NCBI RefSeq assembly: GCF_001619585.1
Contig: NZ_LQNT01000011.1
Span: 124,001-188,000 of the forward strand
Reading direction: 5' to 3'
DNA from: Bhargavaea cecembensis
Lineage (GTDB): Bacteria > Bacillota > Bacilli > Bacillales_A > Planococcaceae
Length of the DNA stretch: 64,000 bases
The notes below the pieces were generated by a model. The model was not told the origin of the DNA. It saw nothing but the letters and a program-made list of their open reading frames with translations, and ran no database searches. The position numbers and the translations under genes were made by a program. Within the stretch, counting starts at the first letter, position 1; every line of letters begins with the position of its first letter. Positions 16,359 to 26,200 of this stretch are shown here, in pieces.

Positions 16359-17504
16359 ATGAGAGCAGTGACGATCCATGGCGCAAAGGATATCCGGGTC
16401 AAAAATGTGGATGCCCCGAAAATTGAAAAAGACGATGACATCATCATCCGAGTCACCTCCACCGCCATCTGCGGCTCGGACCTGCACATCTACGCAGGCT
16501 CCATCATGACCCGCCCGGGATATGTTATCGGCCATGAGCCGATGGGCATTGTCGAAGAAGTCGGACCTGCCGTCACAAAAGTAAAAAAGGGAGACCGGGT
16601 TGTCATCCCGTTCAACGTTGCCTGCGGCGAATGCTGGTACTGCACGCATGACATGGAAAGCCAGTGCGACCATCCCGAGTCAAACCCTACACCGGGCACC
16701 GACTTCGCCGGCTATTTCGGTTATACGGAGATGTTCGGCAACCACCCGGGCGGACAGGCCGAGTATATGCGTGTGCCATTCGGAAACTTCCTGCCGTTCG
16801 TCATCCCGGAATCGGCCGAGGTGCCGGATGAAGCGGTCCTCTTCATGTCGGACGTCCTTCCGACCGCCTACTGGAGCGTGCTCAACGCCGGGGTGAAAAA
16901 GGGAGATACGGTCATCGTTCTCGGATGCGGTCCGGTCGGCCTCATGACCCAGAAGTTCGCGTGGATGATGGGCGCCAAGCGGGTCATCGGCGTCGACCAT
17001 GTGCCGTACCGGCTGGCCAAAGCGAAAGAGATGAACAAAGTCGAGACGGTCACTTACCATGAACCGAACGAGACGGGCGATTATCTCAAAGAACTTACAT
17101 CCGGCGGTGCCGATGTCGTCATCGACTGCGTCGGCATGGACGGGGAAAAGACCATTCCGGAAAGGGTTCAGCATAAGCTGAAGCTCCACGGCGGATCGCT
17201 CACTGCTCTCCGCACCGCCCACCGCGCCGTGCGCCGTTTCGGCACTGTCCAGCTTACGGGCGTCTATGGCCTGTGGTACAACGCTTTCCCGCTGGGCCGA
17301 TTCTTCGAGCGCAACGTCACCATCAAGTCCGGACAGGCGCCTGTTCCCCACCTGATGCCGGAACTATTCGAGATGATTACGGAACATAAAATCGACCCGA
17401 CCGAAATCATTTCCCATATCGTCCCGCTCGAACAAGCACCGATCGCCTATAAGACGTTCTATGAGCATGGCGATGAATGTACGAAAGTGATTCTGAAACC
17501 ATAA
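16359..17504 (+). CDS. Zinc-dependent alcohol dehydrogenase, formaldehyde-dehydrogenase-like (copy 1)
   Basis: 381 residues of the medium-chain dehydrogenase family. Catalytic zinc ligands fall in TAICGSDLH (C38) and GHEPMG (H and E, about 60-61). The structural zinc cysteines are in CGECWYCTHDMESQC (about 90-104), and the NAD-binding motif is GCGPVG (about 190). The ATG follows AAAGGAGG. It oxidises alcohols or aldehydes; the long insert resembles glutathione-independent formaldehyde dehydrogenases. A near-identical copy follows 200 bp downstream. Confidence 0.92.
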   Translation: MRAVTIHGAKDIRVKNVDAPKIEKDDDIIIRVTSTAICGSDLHIYAGSIMTRPGYVIGHEPMGIVEEVGPAVTKVKKGDRVVIPFNVACGECWYCTHDMESQCDHPESNPTPGTDFAGYFGYTEMFGNHPGGQAEYMRVPFGNFLPFVIPESAEVPDEAVLFMSDVLPTAYWSVLNAGVKKGDTVIVLGCGPVGLMTQKFAWMMGAKRVIGVDHVPYRLAKAKEMNKVETVTYHEPNETGDYLKELTSGGADVVIDCVGMDGEKTIPERVQHKLKLHGGSLTALRTAHRAVRRFGTVQLTGVYGLWYNAFPLGRFFERNVTIKSGQAPVPHLMPELFEMITEHKIDPTEIISHIVPLEQAPIAYKTFYEHGDECTKVILKP

Positions 17505-17575
17505 CAGGATCCGAAAGGCCTTTCCGCATGGCGGAAGGCAACTCATTCCGCAAAAATCCTACGATCTCCTCACAG

Positions 17576-17598
17576 CCCGCAGATTTGCGGGTTTTTAT
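17576..17598 (+). terminator. Hairpin between the two adh copies
   Basis: CCCGCA-N4-TGCGGG followed by five T. It can terminate copy 1 or act as leader of copy 2. Its counterpart upstream of copy 1 (16231) indicates that the duplicated unit included it. Confidence 0.55.
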
Positions 17599-17706
17599 GT
17601 TCCCGATCCACCTGTCCTCCTTTTGCTCCGGCGCCTCCCCTCGTGTTTACCCCCTCCAGAAACAGGCAACTAGTTAAGGAGAGACCCCAAAGGAGGAGTT
17701 TGACTG

Positions 17707-18852
17707 ATGAGAGCTGTAACATTCCAAGGCGCAAAGGACATCCAGGTAAAAAACGTCGAAGCCCCCAAAATTGAAAAAGACGACGACATTATCATCCGCG
17801 TCACGTCGACCGCCATCTGCGGGTCGGACCTGCACATCTATACGGGAGCCATGATGACACGTCCGGGATACGTTATCGGCCATGAACCGATGGGAATTGT
17901 TGAAGAAGTCGGACCTGCCGTAACGAAGGTGAAAAAAGGCGACCGTGTCGTCATCCCGTTTAACGTGGCATGCGGTGAATGCTGGTACTGCACGCACGAC
18001 ATGGAAAGCCAGTGTGAACATCCCGACACGAACCCGATACCGGAAACCGATTTCGGGGGCTATTTCGGGTTTACGGAAATGTACGGAAACCATCCGGGCG
18101 GCCAGGCCGAGTACATGCGCGTTCCGTTCGGCAACTTCCTGCCTTTCGTTATCCCCGAATCGGCGGAAGTTCCTGACGAAGCCGTTCTCTTTATGTCCGA
18201 CGTCCTCCCGACCGCCTACTGGAGCGTCCTCAACTCCGGTGTGAAGAAAGGCGACACCGTCATCGTGATGGGCTGCGGTCCGATCGGCCTCATGACCCAG
18301 AAGTTTGCATGGATGATGGGCGCCAAACGGGTCATCGGCGTCGACAACGTTCCATACCGCCTGGAAAAGGCAAGGGAGATGAACAGGGTCGAGACAGTCA
18401 CCTACAGTGATCCAAACGAGACCGGTGACTATCTCAAGGAACTCACTTCCGGCGGAGCCGATGTCGTCATCGACTGTGTCGGCATGGATGGCGAAAAGAC
18501 GGTACCTGAGAAGATCCAGCAAAAATTGAAAGCTTCGGGCGGATCACTCACTGCTCTCCGCACCGCGCACCGTGCCGTCCGCCGCTTCGGTACAGTCCAG
18601 CTCACGGGTATTTATGGTCTATGGTACAACGCCTTCCCGCTCGGCCGTTTCTTCGAGCGCAATGTCACCATCAAGTCCGGACAGGCACCCGTCCCGCACC
18701 TGATGCCGGAGCTGTTCAAAATGATCACGGAGCACAAACTCGATCCGACCGAGATCATTTCCCATATCGTTCCGCTCGAAGAAGCACCGGTGGCCTATAA
18801 GACGTTCTATGAACATGGCGATGAATGTACAAAAGTGATTCTGAAACCATAA
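17707..18852 (+). CDS. Zinc-dependent alcohol dehydrogenase (copy 2)
   Basis: 381 residues, the same length as copy 1 and differing only at scattered positions (for example GSIMTRP versus GAMMTRP). All zinc and NAD motifs are intact (GHEPMG, CGECWYC, GCGPIG). Many differences at the DNA level are silent third-base changes, so the duplication is not very recent and both copies remain under selection. The AAAGGAGGAG site matches that of copy 1. A terminator follows. Confidence 0.92.
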   Translation: MRAVTFQGAKDIQVKNVEAPKIEKDDDIIIRVTSTAICGSDLHIYTGAMMTRPGYVIGHEPMGIVEEVGPAVTKVKKGDRVVIPFNVACGECWYCTHDMESQCEHPDTNPIPETDFGGYFGFTEMYGNHPGGQAEYMRVPFGNFLPFVIPESAEVPDEAVLFMSDVLPTAYWSVLNSGVKKGDTVIVMGCGPIGLMTQKFAWMMGAKRVIGVDNVPYRLEKAREMNRVETVTYSDPNETGDYLKELTSGGADVVIDCVGMDGEKTVPEKIQQKLKASGGSLTALRTAHRAVRRFGTVQLTGIYGLWYNAFPLGRFFERNVTIKSGQAPVPHLMPELFKMITEHKLDPTEIISHIVPLEEAPVAYKTFYEHGDECTKVILKP

Positions 18853-18861
18853 CAAACCTTA

Positions 18862-18893
18862 AAAAGGCTTTCCGCATGCCGGGAAGCCTTTTG
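18862..18893 (+). terminator. Terminator of adh copy 2
   Basis: Stem AAAAGGCTTTCC / GGGAAGCCTTTT around a GCATGC-type loop. Confidence 0.8.
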
Positions 18894-18981
18894 ATTCAGT
18901 CCGGAAATGTATTCCGGGCAGCAATAATTGTCCGGTTCGAGGAAGACAAATGTCTTTCCATTTCCAAAAAGGAACTTTCAC

Positions 18982-19008
18982 AAAGCCTGCATCCATGCAG
19001 GCTTTTGT
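18982..19008. terminator. Hairpin AAAGCCTGCAT / ATGCAGGCTTT
   Basis: A perfect stem with T-runs usable on the plus strand. No gene was recognised immediately before it (18894-18981), so its role is unclear. A TATACT at 19040-19045 may be the -10 of the next gene. Confidence 0.55.
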
Positions 19009-19121
19009 CATTTTCCCTCCCTTATTCCGGGAATCAATGGTATACTGGACGAGGTAATAGGGGGGTCGCCCGAACATATAAATAACGGGTGGCCAAAAAA
19101 TAGAAGGGCTGATTTACATTT

Positions 19122-19901
19122 ATGAAAACGCGAATGAAGCGGCCGGGATGGCCAGCATGGACCCTTGCGGCCGTGCTGGCTCTGACCGCCATGCTCGGAT
19201 TCGCCCTTTCGCAAACCGTTGAACCGGATGTGATTGAGGACTCGGGTATCGCGGACGCGGCCGTAACGAAGGAACAGCCGGAAACTCCGGGCCTTCAGCT
19301 TCAGACGGTTACAGAACAGACAAGATGGTACACAATGGACATCAATACAGTATCGGCCGACCACATGGCAGTGGAGGAACCGATCACCAAGTGGATCGAC
19401 GAGCAGAAAAACCTTTTTGAAAGCAGCGTCGACGAATATAAAAAACAGCTGGAAGACGGCGATCGCGCGCACCTCAGGCTCACGGCCGAAAAGCTTCCCC
19501 ATACCGGAAACCTCTACAGCTTGCTGTACACATCGTATCAGTACACCGGGGGCGAAAACGGAATCACGAAGATCAAGCCGTTTAACATCGATCCTTCCGA
19601 GGGCCGGATTGTTCAACTGGCGGACCTGTTTGATCTGAAGAGTGACGGCCGGGTGCTGCAGAAACTCGTAAAAGATGAACTGCTTGCACAGAAACCGCTG
19701 AAAGACGACCTTTTCGACGACTTGCTCGCGATGGCGCTTAACGACCCGTCCTCCTGGAAATGGGCACTCCGCAATGACCGTCTCTCGATTTATTTCGATG
19801 AGTATGAAATCGCGGTCGGTGCCGCCGGAGTCGTCCGCGCGGACATTCCGCTCGACCTGGTCCGCGGTTTCCTGAAAGAAGAATATGCCGGACGGATCTA
19901 A
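19122..19901 (+). CDS. Membrane-anchored DUF3298 (RsiV-type) extracytoplasmic protein
   Basis: 259 residues. A basic start and one membrane helix (about 13-31) are followed by an extracytoplasmic DUF4163-like region (about 60-165) and a DUF3298 domain (about 165-255, with ITKIKPFNIDPSEGR and 'YEIAVGAAG'). This pair of domains is found in RsiV anti-sigma factors and in PdaC-like deacetylases. Here neither a cytoplasmic anti-sigma domain nor a deacetylase domain is present, so it may act as a wall-binding or lysozyme-sensing protein. No sigma factor gene is adjacent. Confidence 0.8.
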   Translation: MKTRMKRPGWPAWTLAAVLALTAMLGFALSQTVEPDVIEDSGIADAAVTKEQPETPGLQLQTVTEQTRWYTMDINTVSADHMAVEEPITKWIDEQKNLFESSVDEYKKQLEDGDRAHLRLTAEKLPHTGNLYSLLYTSYQYTGGENGITKIKPFNIDPSEGRIVQLADLFDLKSDGRVLQKLVKDELLAQKPLKDDLFDDLLAMALNDPSSWKWALRNDRLSIYFDEYEIAVGAAGVVRADIPLDLVRGFLKEEYAGRI

Positions 19902-19918
19902 CCTCCCGGACCTTTCCC

Positions 19919-19941
19919 AGACCCCCAGCGGGTCTTTTTTT
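19919..19941 (+). terminator. Terminator after the DUF3298 gene
   Basis: AGACCC-N5-GGGTCT followed by a run of T. Confidence 0.85.
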
Positions 19942-20011
19942 GTTCAGAAGTTTTCCGCGCCGTCCATCCGAAGCAAACAGAAGGCCGGCAGCCTTTCGCT
20001 TCCCGGGTGCT

Positions 20012-20983
20012 TCATTCCGCGGGAATGACCTGTCCGACCTCTTTATTCAGCCTGTGACGCTGCTCAATCACTTTGCCGAAGACGGCGGAGAGTACCTGCT
20101 GGAACAGCATACCGCATACCACCGGTACGGCAACCTTCGCCGGGAAATAGACAGTCGCGATAACGACACCGAGTGCAATGTTCCGCATGCCTCCGTTAAA
20201 GACGAACATGACCGAAATGTCCGGACTGTCTTTCCACACCTTTTCCCCGATCAGAAGAGCGAATGCATAGCCCGATGCGGCGAGCACCAGGACGCCCGCA
20301 ATCACCTTGAGCAGTTCGAGATTGAAATCCTTGAGATAGGGCGCAATCACACTGCTGTTGATGAGAACAATCGAGAATATGGATAATTTTGACACAGGTG
20401 AAAGCTTGGAACCGAGAAACTTCCCCGCTTGTCCTTTCGTCCATTCATTCAGGAGCAATCCGGCAAGCGACGGGAGCACGACCATCAGGAGCAGGTCCGT
20501 GACAAGGGCCCCTGCATCGACCGGGACCCCCTCCCCCGCCACGACAAAAAGGGTCGCCGGGATGATCAGCGGTGCGAGCATGGTGTTGATGAGGATGATC
20601 GACAGGCACAGCGCCAGGTTTCCGCGGTACATGCTCACCCAGATGATGCTCGAGACTCCCGTCGGCACGGCGGCAGACAGGACAAACCCAATTGTCAGCA
20701 GATGGTCATCGAACACCAGGACCGAGAATACATAAGCCCAGACCGGTATGAGCAGGTGAAGAAAAGCGAGGCTCAGCAACACCGCCAGCGGATGCCTGAC
20801 CGCGTTCTTAAGATCTGTCACCCGCATCCCGAGGCTGCCCGCAAACGTCATGAGGGCGAAAATCCACGGGACAAGGCCCAGGAGGCGGCTGCCTGTATCC
20901 GCAATGAGCACGCCGACAACCAGACACAGCGGCGTGATGACCGGCATCCCTTTCTTGAGGAAGCCATCGAAACGTTCCAGCAT
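20012..20983 (-). CDS. Bile acid:sodium symporter (BASS) family transporter
   Basis: 323 residues with about nine to ten helices. Helix-break motifs SAAVPTGVSSIIWVS (about 125-139) and 'FNGGMRNIALGVVIA' (about 265-279) correspond to the crossed sodium-binding segments of the BASS family. In Bacillus such proteins (YocS-like) move organic acids. The ATG at 20983 is chosen because AGAGAAGGA precedes it. A single gene on the minus strand. Confidence 0.88.
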   Translation of the reverse strand: MLERFDGFLKKGMPVITPLCLVVGVLIADTGSRLLGLVPWIFALMTFAGSLGMRVTDLKNAVRHPLAVLLSLAFLHLLIPVWAYVFSVLVFDDHLLTIGFVLSAAVPTGVSSIIWVSMYRGNLALCLSIILINTMLAPLIIPATLFVVAGEGVPVDAGALVTDLLLMVVLPSLAGLLLNEWTKGQAGKFLGSKLSPVSKLSIFSIVLINSSVIAPYLKDFNLELLKVIAGVLVLAASGYAFALLIGEKVWKDSPDISVMFVFNGGMRNIALGVVIATVYFPAKVAVPVVCGMLFQQVLSAVFGKVIEQRHRLNKEVGQVIPAE

Positions 20984-21111
20984 GGTCGAATCCTTCTCTC
21001 TTTGCATCGTTGGGAACTATTATAACCCCCAAGCGGGAAGGTTTCGAATCGGCGGATGCATGAAACCATGACGTTGGTGGTAAAATGGAAAGATAAAGGA
21101 GGTGATTGTGC

Positions 21112-22251
21112 ATGGTGAGAAGGTTGTTCGGACTGATCCTTTTGGCCGTCCTGGTCTTTGTTGCCCGGCCGCTGTGGGAAGAGCCGCTGTCCCGTGTCGT
21201 CGACCTGTCATTCCTCGACCGGGTAGACGAGCTGATTGCAGACATTGGCGGGCAGCCCGCGGTCGATCAGGCCCTCGGCAAGCTGAATGAAGGCGCCAAC
21301 TCTCTTTACGCGAAACTGGAGCAGTCCGTAAAGGACGAGCGCGTCCGCCAGGCTTCCGGCGGAGAAGCCGAAAAACCGGAACTGGAGCGGCCGGAATCCG
21401 TCCCGATCACCGTGCACAATATCGGGATCGGTGACACCCGTGAGCTCGTCCAGAACGAGCTTGGCGAACCCGCACGCTCCACGATGAACGAATACGGAGT
21501 CGAATGGCATGCCTACCATGACGGATACCACAACTTCGCAATGGTTTCGTTTGATGGGGATGACCGCGTCAACGGACTTTTCACAAACCAGGATATCATC
21601 GCCTCCACAAGCGGGATCGCCTACGGCTCCCAGAAAGCATCTGTCCGTGCGGAATACGGCCGTCCTCTTGACCGCATCGTCAAGGGGCGCAGCGCATTCC
21701 TCATCCAGAGCAACGGAGAATATGATGTGTTTGAGCTGGACAACAGCTATGTCACCATCTTCTATGACCTCCACCGGACCGACACCGTTACCGCTGTCCA
21801 GATCATCGAAAAGGACCTCGAGCAATCGCAGAATGCATTGTACGGTGCCGCCGACGCGGATCTGAAGGAAGGCTTCGAGCGCCAGCTGTTCGATTTGACG
21901 AACGCCGCACGCGTGGCTCACGGCTATGGCGTCCTGGACTGGGACGGGCGCACCGCCGCCACTGCAGTGAAGCACAGCGAGGACATGGCGGTGAATGACT
22001 ATTTCGCCCATGAGAACCTGGAGGGCCAGTCGCCGTTCGACCGGATGGCGGAAGACGGCATCCAGTTCCGCGGGGCCGGCGAGAACCTCGCCTATGGCCA
22101 GCCGAGCAGCATCTTCGCCCACGAAGGGCTCATGAACTCGCTCGGCCACCGGAAAAACATTTTGAACGAAGACTACCGCATGCTCGGCGTGGGGGTCGCC
22201 TTCAACGAAGAAGACCAGCCATACTATACGGAGAACTTCCTGTTCAAATAA
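21112..22251 (+). CDS. CAP/SCP-domain protein with CAP-associated N domain (YlbC-like)
   Basis: 379 residues: an N-terminal membrane segment (about 3-19), a linker, the CAP-associated domain (about 110-235, starting VHNIGIGDTRELVQ), and a C-terminal CAP domain (about 255-379) with DLTNAARVAHG, HSEDMAVNDYFAHEN and GENLAYG motifs. The two CAP histidines (in KHSEDM and LGHRKNIL) are present. Such proteins occur at the cell surface of Bacillales; their exact function is unknown. AAAGGAGGTG precedes the ATG. Confidence 0.92.
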   Translation: MVRRLFGLILLAVLVFVARPLWEEPLSRVVDLSFLDRVDELIADIGGQPAVDQALGKLNEGANSLYAKLEQSVKDERVRQASGGEAEKPELERPESVPITVHNIGIGDTRELVQNELGEPARSTMNEYGVEWHAYHDGYHNFAMVSFDGDDRVNGLFTNQDIIASTSGIAYGSQKASVRAEYGRPLDRIVKGRSAFLIQSNGEYDVFELDNSYVTIFYDLHRTDTVTAVQIIEKDLEQSQNALYGAADADLKEGFERQLFDLTNAARVAHGYGVLDWDGRTAATAVKHSEDMAVNDYFAHENLEGQSPFDRMAEDGIQFRGAGENLAYGQPSSIFAHEGLMNSLGHRKNILNEDYRMLGVGVAFNEEDQPYYTENFLFK

Positions 22252-22260
22252 TTGAGCAAG

Positions 22261-22293
22261 CAAAAACCGCACGCAGGTTCGCGTGCGGTTTTT
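22261..22293 (+). terminator. Terminator of the CAP-domain gene
   Basis: AAAAACCGCACGC / GCGTGCGGTTTTT with a 6-base loop; it also works towards the convergent sodC. Confidence 0.9.
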
Positions 22294-22299
22294 ACATGC

Positions 22300-22863
22300 T
22301 TATTTTTTGTTGAATGCTGCGCAGGCAATGCGGGGACCGGAATTTCCTGCCGGGTCCGTCTTGTAGTCATCCGGCCCTTCATGGACCACAACCGCACTGC
22401 CGTCCTTATCCAGCAGGTAGCCCGGATTGCCTTCCTTCAGGGAGATGTACTTGGAAGTGGTCTCGAGGTCCACCTTGCCCTCTTTGTCCACTTCGATGTT
22501 CGGCAGATCACCGGCATGGAAGCCTTTCGGGTTCTCGAAACCATGCTGCTTATGCTCAGGATTCAAGTGGGCCCCTGTGGACTCAAAGTCAGGCGGCGTG
22601 CACTCGCCCTTTTCGTGGACATGGATCGCCTTCACACCGGGCTCCAGCCCTTCTGCGGTGATGCGGATACCGGTCCCCTCATTGCCTTCCGTGAGAAGAA
22701 CCTTCCCGATCGTCTCCCCTTTGGCATTAATCAGATCCGACTCCATGGCGGTGGTGACTCCCTCGCTCATGACCGGGATCTTCATCTCTTCCTCTCCCGT
22801 CTGCATGCCGCACCCGGCAAGCATGATCGCTGTCGCCGCTGATGCGAATATCCATTTCTTCAT
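22300..22863 (-). CDS. sodC: Cu/Zn superoxide dismutase, lipoprotein
   Basis: 187 residues with a lipoprotein signal (LAGC, cysteine 18). All expected metal ligands are present: copper ligands H81, H83 and H161, bridging H99, zinc ligands H107, H116 and D119. The disulphide cysteines C88 and C181 and the active-site arginine R178 are kept as well. It should convert superoxide outside the membrane. B. subtilis YojM, its relative, is known to lack some copper ligands, so this copy is more likely to be active. AAGGAGGATG precedes the ATG. Confidence 0.9.
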   Translation of the reverse strand: MKKWIFASAATAIMLAGCGMQTGEEEMKIPVMSEGVTTAMESDLINAKGETIGKVLLTEGNEGTGIRITAEGLEPGVKAIHVHEKGECTPPDFESTGAHLNPEHKQHGFENPKGFHAGDLPNIEVDKEGKVDLETTSKYISLKEGNPGYLLDKDGSAVVVHEGPDDYKTDPAGNSGPRIACAAFNKK

Positions 22864-22980
22864 TTCAATCATCCTCCTTCATTTGGAGGATGGTCAAGGT
22901 GGAGAAAAGGTATTCATTGGCGAGGGTTCCGGGTGGGATTCAGGTGGGGGAACTTGGCGGTTGAGCCTGCCACTATTGTG

Positions 22981-23220
22981 AAGCTTGTGGCAACTACACC
23001 GCCCATGTGGCAATTCCCCAACCCATGTGGCGATTCCCCGGCCCATGTGGCAATTCTCCAACCCATGTGGCAATTCTCCGGCTCATGTGGCAATTATCTA
23101 CCCCATATGGCAACTCCCCGCCCCATGTGGCAATTCTCTACCCCATGTGGCAATTCTCCAACCCATGTGGCAATTCTCCAACCTATGTGGCAACTCTCCG
23201 CCCCATGTGGCGATTCCCGT
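22981..23220. repeat. Twelve-unit 20-bp tandem array (CCCATGTGGCAATTC)
   Basis: Twelve consecutive 20-bp units, all in exact register from 22981 to 23220, following CCCATGTGGCAATTCTCC with one to five changes each. Variation concentrates in the junction bases between units. There are no spacers, so it is not CRISPR. It fills the gap between sodC and swrC. Because 20 is not a multiple of 3, open frames through it repeat only every 60 bp and are not genes. Confidence 0.9.
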
Positions 23221-23277
23221 CTCTCCCCTCCCCAGTCAAAAAACACCCGCCCCCTAAGGGACAGGTGCCTTTACAAC

Positions 23278-26200
23278 TTATTCTGGTTCGACCATCGGTT
23301 TTTTGCGGAATTTCGCGAGGACTTCGTACACGATCGGCACGATGAGCAGCGTCAGCAGGGTGGAGCTGACGAGGCCGCCGATGACCGTGATGCCGAGGCC
23401 TTTGGAAATCATGCCGCCGCCTTCTGCTCCGATGGCGAGCGGAATCAGGGCAAAGATGGTGGCAAGTGCGGTCATGAGGATCGGTCGGAGACGGGTGGCG
23501 CCGGCTTCAAGCAGTGCCTGGCGCGTCGTTTCGCCTTCGTTTTCCTTATGGATGACGCGGTCGATTAGGACGATCGCGTTCGTAACGACAATCCCGATAA
23601 GCATCAGTGCACCGATCATGACGGACACCGAGATCGGTTCGCCGGCGATCCAGAGGGCCACGAAGCTTCCGATCAGTGCAAATGGCAGCGAGAACAGGAT
23701 GGCGAACGGTGCGAGCGCGCCGCCGAATGTCACGACGAGGACGAAGTAGACGATGGCGATCGCCGCCAGCATGGCGAGGCCGAGCTGCGTGAATGATTCA
23801 TTGATCTGCTCGGTGACGCCGCCGAATTCGATTGTGGCACCTGCAGGGAGATCCAGCTGATCCACTTCTTCCTGGACCTCGCGGGAAATCGCTACGGAGT
23901 CCTTGCCGGTCACTTCCGCGGAGACGGTCGTATACAGCTTTCCGTTCATGCGGGTCACCGTCGTCGGTGCCTCGCCTTCCTCGGCTTCGGCAATTTCTCC
24001 GAGCTGGACCGTACCGCCGAGCGCAGTCGGGATCTCGGTCGATTCAAGCTCTTCAAACGAACCGAATTCCTTTTCTTCAACGGCGACGAAGACATCAAGC
24101 GTATCCCCCTCATGCTTCACGGAAGTGAGGGCCGCTCCCTGGGCGCCTTCGTTCAGTGCCATGCCAATCTGTGCAGTGGTCAGGCCGAGCTCGGCAAGGC
24201 GCTGCTGGTCGGTGACGAAGGTGTACTGGTCGTATGCTTCCGTCAGGTCACTTTCGACCGCTTCCAGGCCGTCCGTTCCGTTCAGAATTTCTTCCATCTG
24301 ATCGGATGCGGCCTTCAGGTCTTCATCATTGTCCGCGTAGACAATCAGTTCGAAGCCGCCGCTCATGGACGTGAAGTCCATCGAGCCCCATTCGCCTCTT
24401 CCTAATTCTTCGTTCAGTGTCTCAATGAGCTTTTTCGGTTCTTCCGAGAAGTTTTCAAAGTCGGAATCATATTCAATGAAGAACAGCGCGGAGTTGGCCC
24501 CGCCGCCCATCATCATGCCCATGCCGCCGGCTTCCTCGATGGAGAACTGATAGGACGTGACGCCCTTCCGCTCTTCCAGGAGCTCTTCCGCACGGGAGAT
24601 GATTTCAAGCGTTTCTTCCTTCGGCTGGCCGGCTTCCGGATTGTAGGTCGCCATCACGACTTTCTGTTCTTCTTCCGGCATGAACGTGACGCCGATCAGC
24701 GGCACGAGCAGGAAGCTCGCCGCCAGAAGCACAACCGAGATTCCAGCCGTAATCCATTTATGGTTAAGCGCCCATTCCAGGATTCCGGTATACCACTGTG
24801 CGAGGCGCCCCGGCTTCTCTGTCTTGCGCGCAACCCCAGTCTTGCTGCCGTAGAGTTGCTTTTTGAACAACGAATGGGACAGCATTGGCACGACCGTGAT
24901 CGCGACAAGGAGGGATGCGAGCAGGGCGAACACGACTGCTAGTGCGAACGGAAGGAACAGTTCACCGACCTGACCCGAGACGAGCGCGAGCGGCAGGAAG
25001 ACCGCGATTGTGACAATCGTCGAGGACGCGATCGGGACAAACATTTCCTTTGTTGCTTCCAGAATCAGCTTCTTGCCCTTCAACGGCTCATCCGGCAGGT
25101 GCATCCTGCGGTAGATGTTCTCGACGACGACAATCGAGTCGTCGATGACCCGCCCGATCGCGACGGTGAGCGCACCGAGCGTCATGATGTTGAGCGTAAT
25201 GTCCATCGAGTTGAGGACAAGCAGCGCGAGGAGAAGCGACAGCGGAATCGAAATGACCGCGATGAACGTAGTCTTGATGCTTCTCAGGAACAGCAGGATG
25301 ATGACGATCGCGAACAGCGCACCGAAGAGCGCCTTCGACAGCATCGTTTCGACCGACTGTTCAATCGGCTCTCCCTGGTCAAACGTGACGGCGATATTGA
25401 CGCCATAGTCTTCTTCCAGTTCAGCCGCTTTGTCCTTCACGCCGTTGACGACATCGACCGTGTTGGCATCCGGACTCTTGACGACCTGGACGCCGATCGA
25501 GTCTTCCCCGTTCGTGCGGGAGATGGACTGGGATTCATTGATGACTTCGATGGTCGCCACATCAGAGAGGGCGACCGTCGGAAGGCCTGTCATGGCAGCC
25601 GGCTGCATGCCGCCTGCACCCGGAACTGTCTGACCTTCGGCACCCTGCCCGGCTTGTGCCGCGTCGGTTCCCGGAGCTGCCTGACCCTCGGCGCCCTGTC
25701 CGGCCTGTGCCGCGTCGGCGCCCGGCTGGACGGCACCCTGTGAAGGAACTGCCGGAATCTGCAGGTTCTCCAGTGCTTCGAGGGAAGCAATCGACCCGTC
25801 GATGACCACGTTCTTCATTGAGCCATCTAGCTCGTTCAGCCCGAGCGGGAAGGCGATGTTGGAGCCCTGGATCATACCCGTGACCGTTTCGCGGTCGAGA
25901 CCTGCCTCGGCAAGTTTGGCATCATCGAAGTCAATCCGGACTTCCTTCGACTTCTGTCCGCTTGCCTGGACGTTCCCTACCCCTTTAACTTCTTCCATTG
26001 CAGGGACAATGTCCTTGACGGCAATTTCCGTCAGTTCATCGAGGTCCTGGCCGTTGCCCGTGATGCTGACGGCGACGACCGGGAAGGCATTGATGCTGAT
26101 CCTGGAAATGGCCGGATCCTGTGCGTCATCCGGAAGCGAGACATTTTTCAGGACGCCTTCCACTTCCGTGACCGCCCGGTCCATATCCTTCTCGAAATCA

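Noticed and set aside
16680-17351. Antisense frames in both alcohol dehydrogenase copies
   Set aside because: The frames mirror each other because the genes are duplicates; histidine/aspartate-rich shadow products without ribosome sites.
22933-23568. Open frames across the 20-bp array between sodC and swrC
   Set aside because: Repetitive peptides arise from the array; starts lack ribosome sites and the frames run antisense into swrC.
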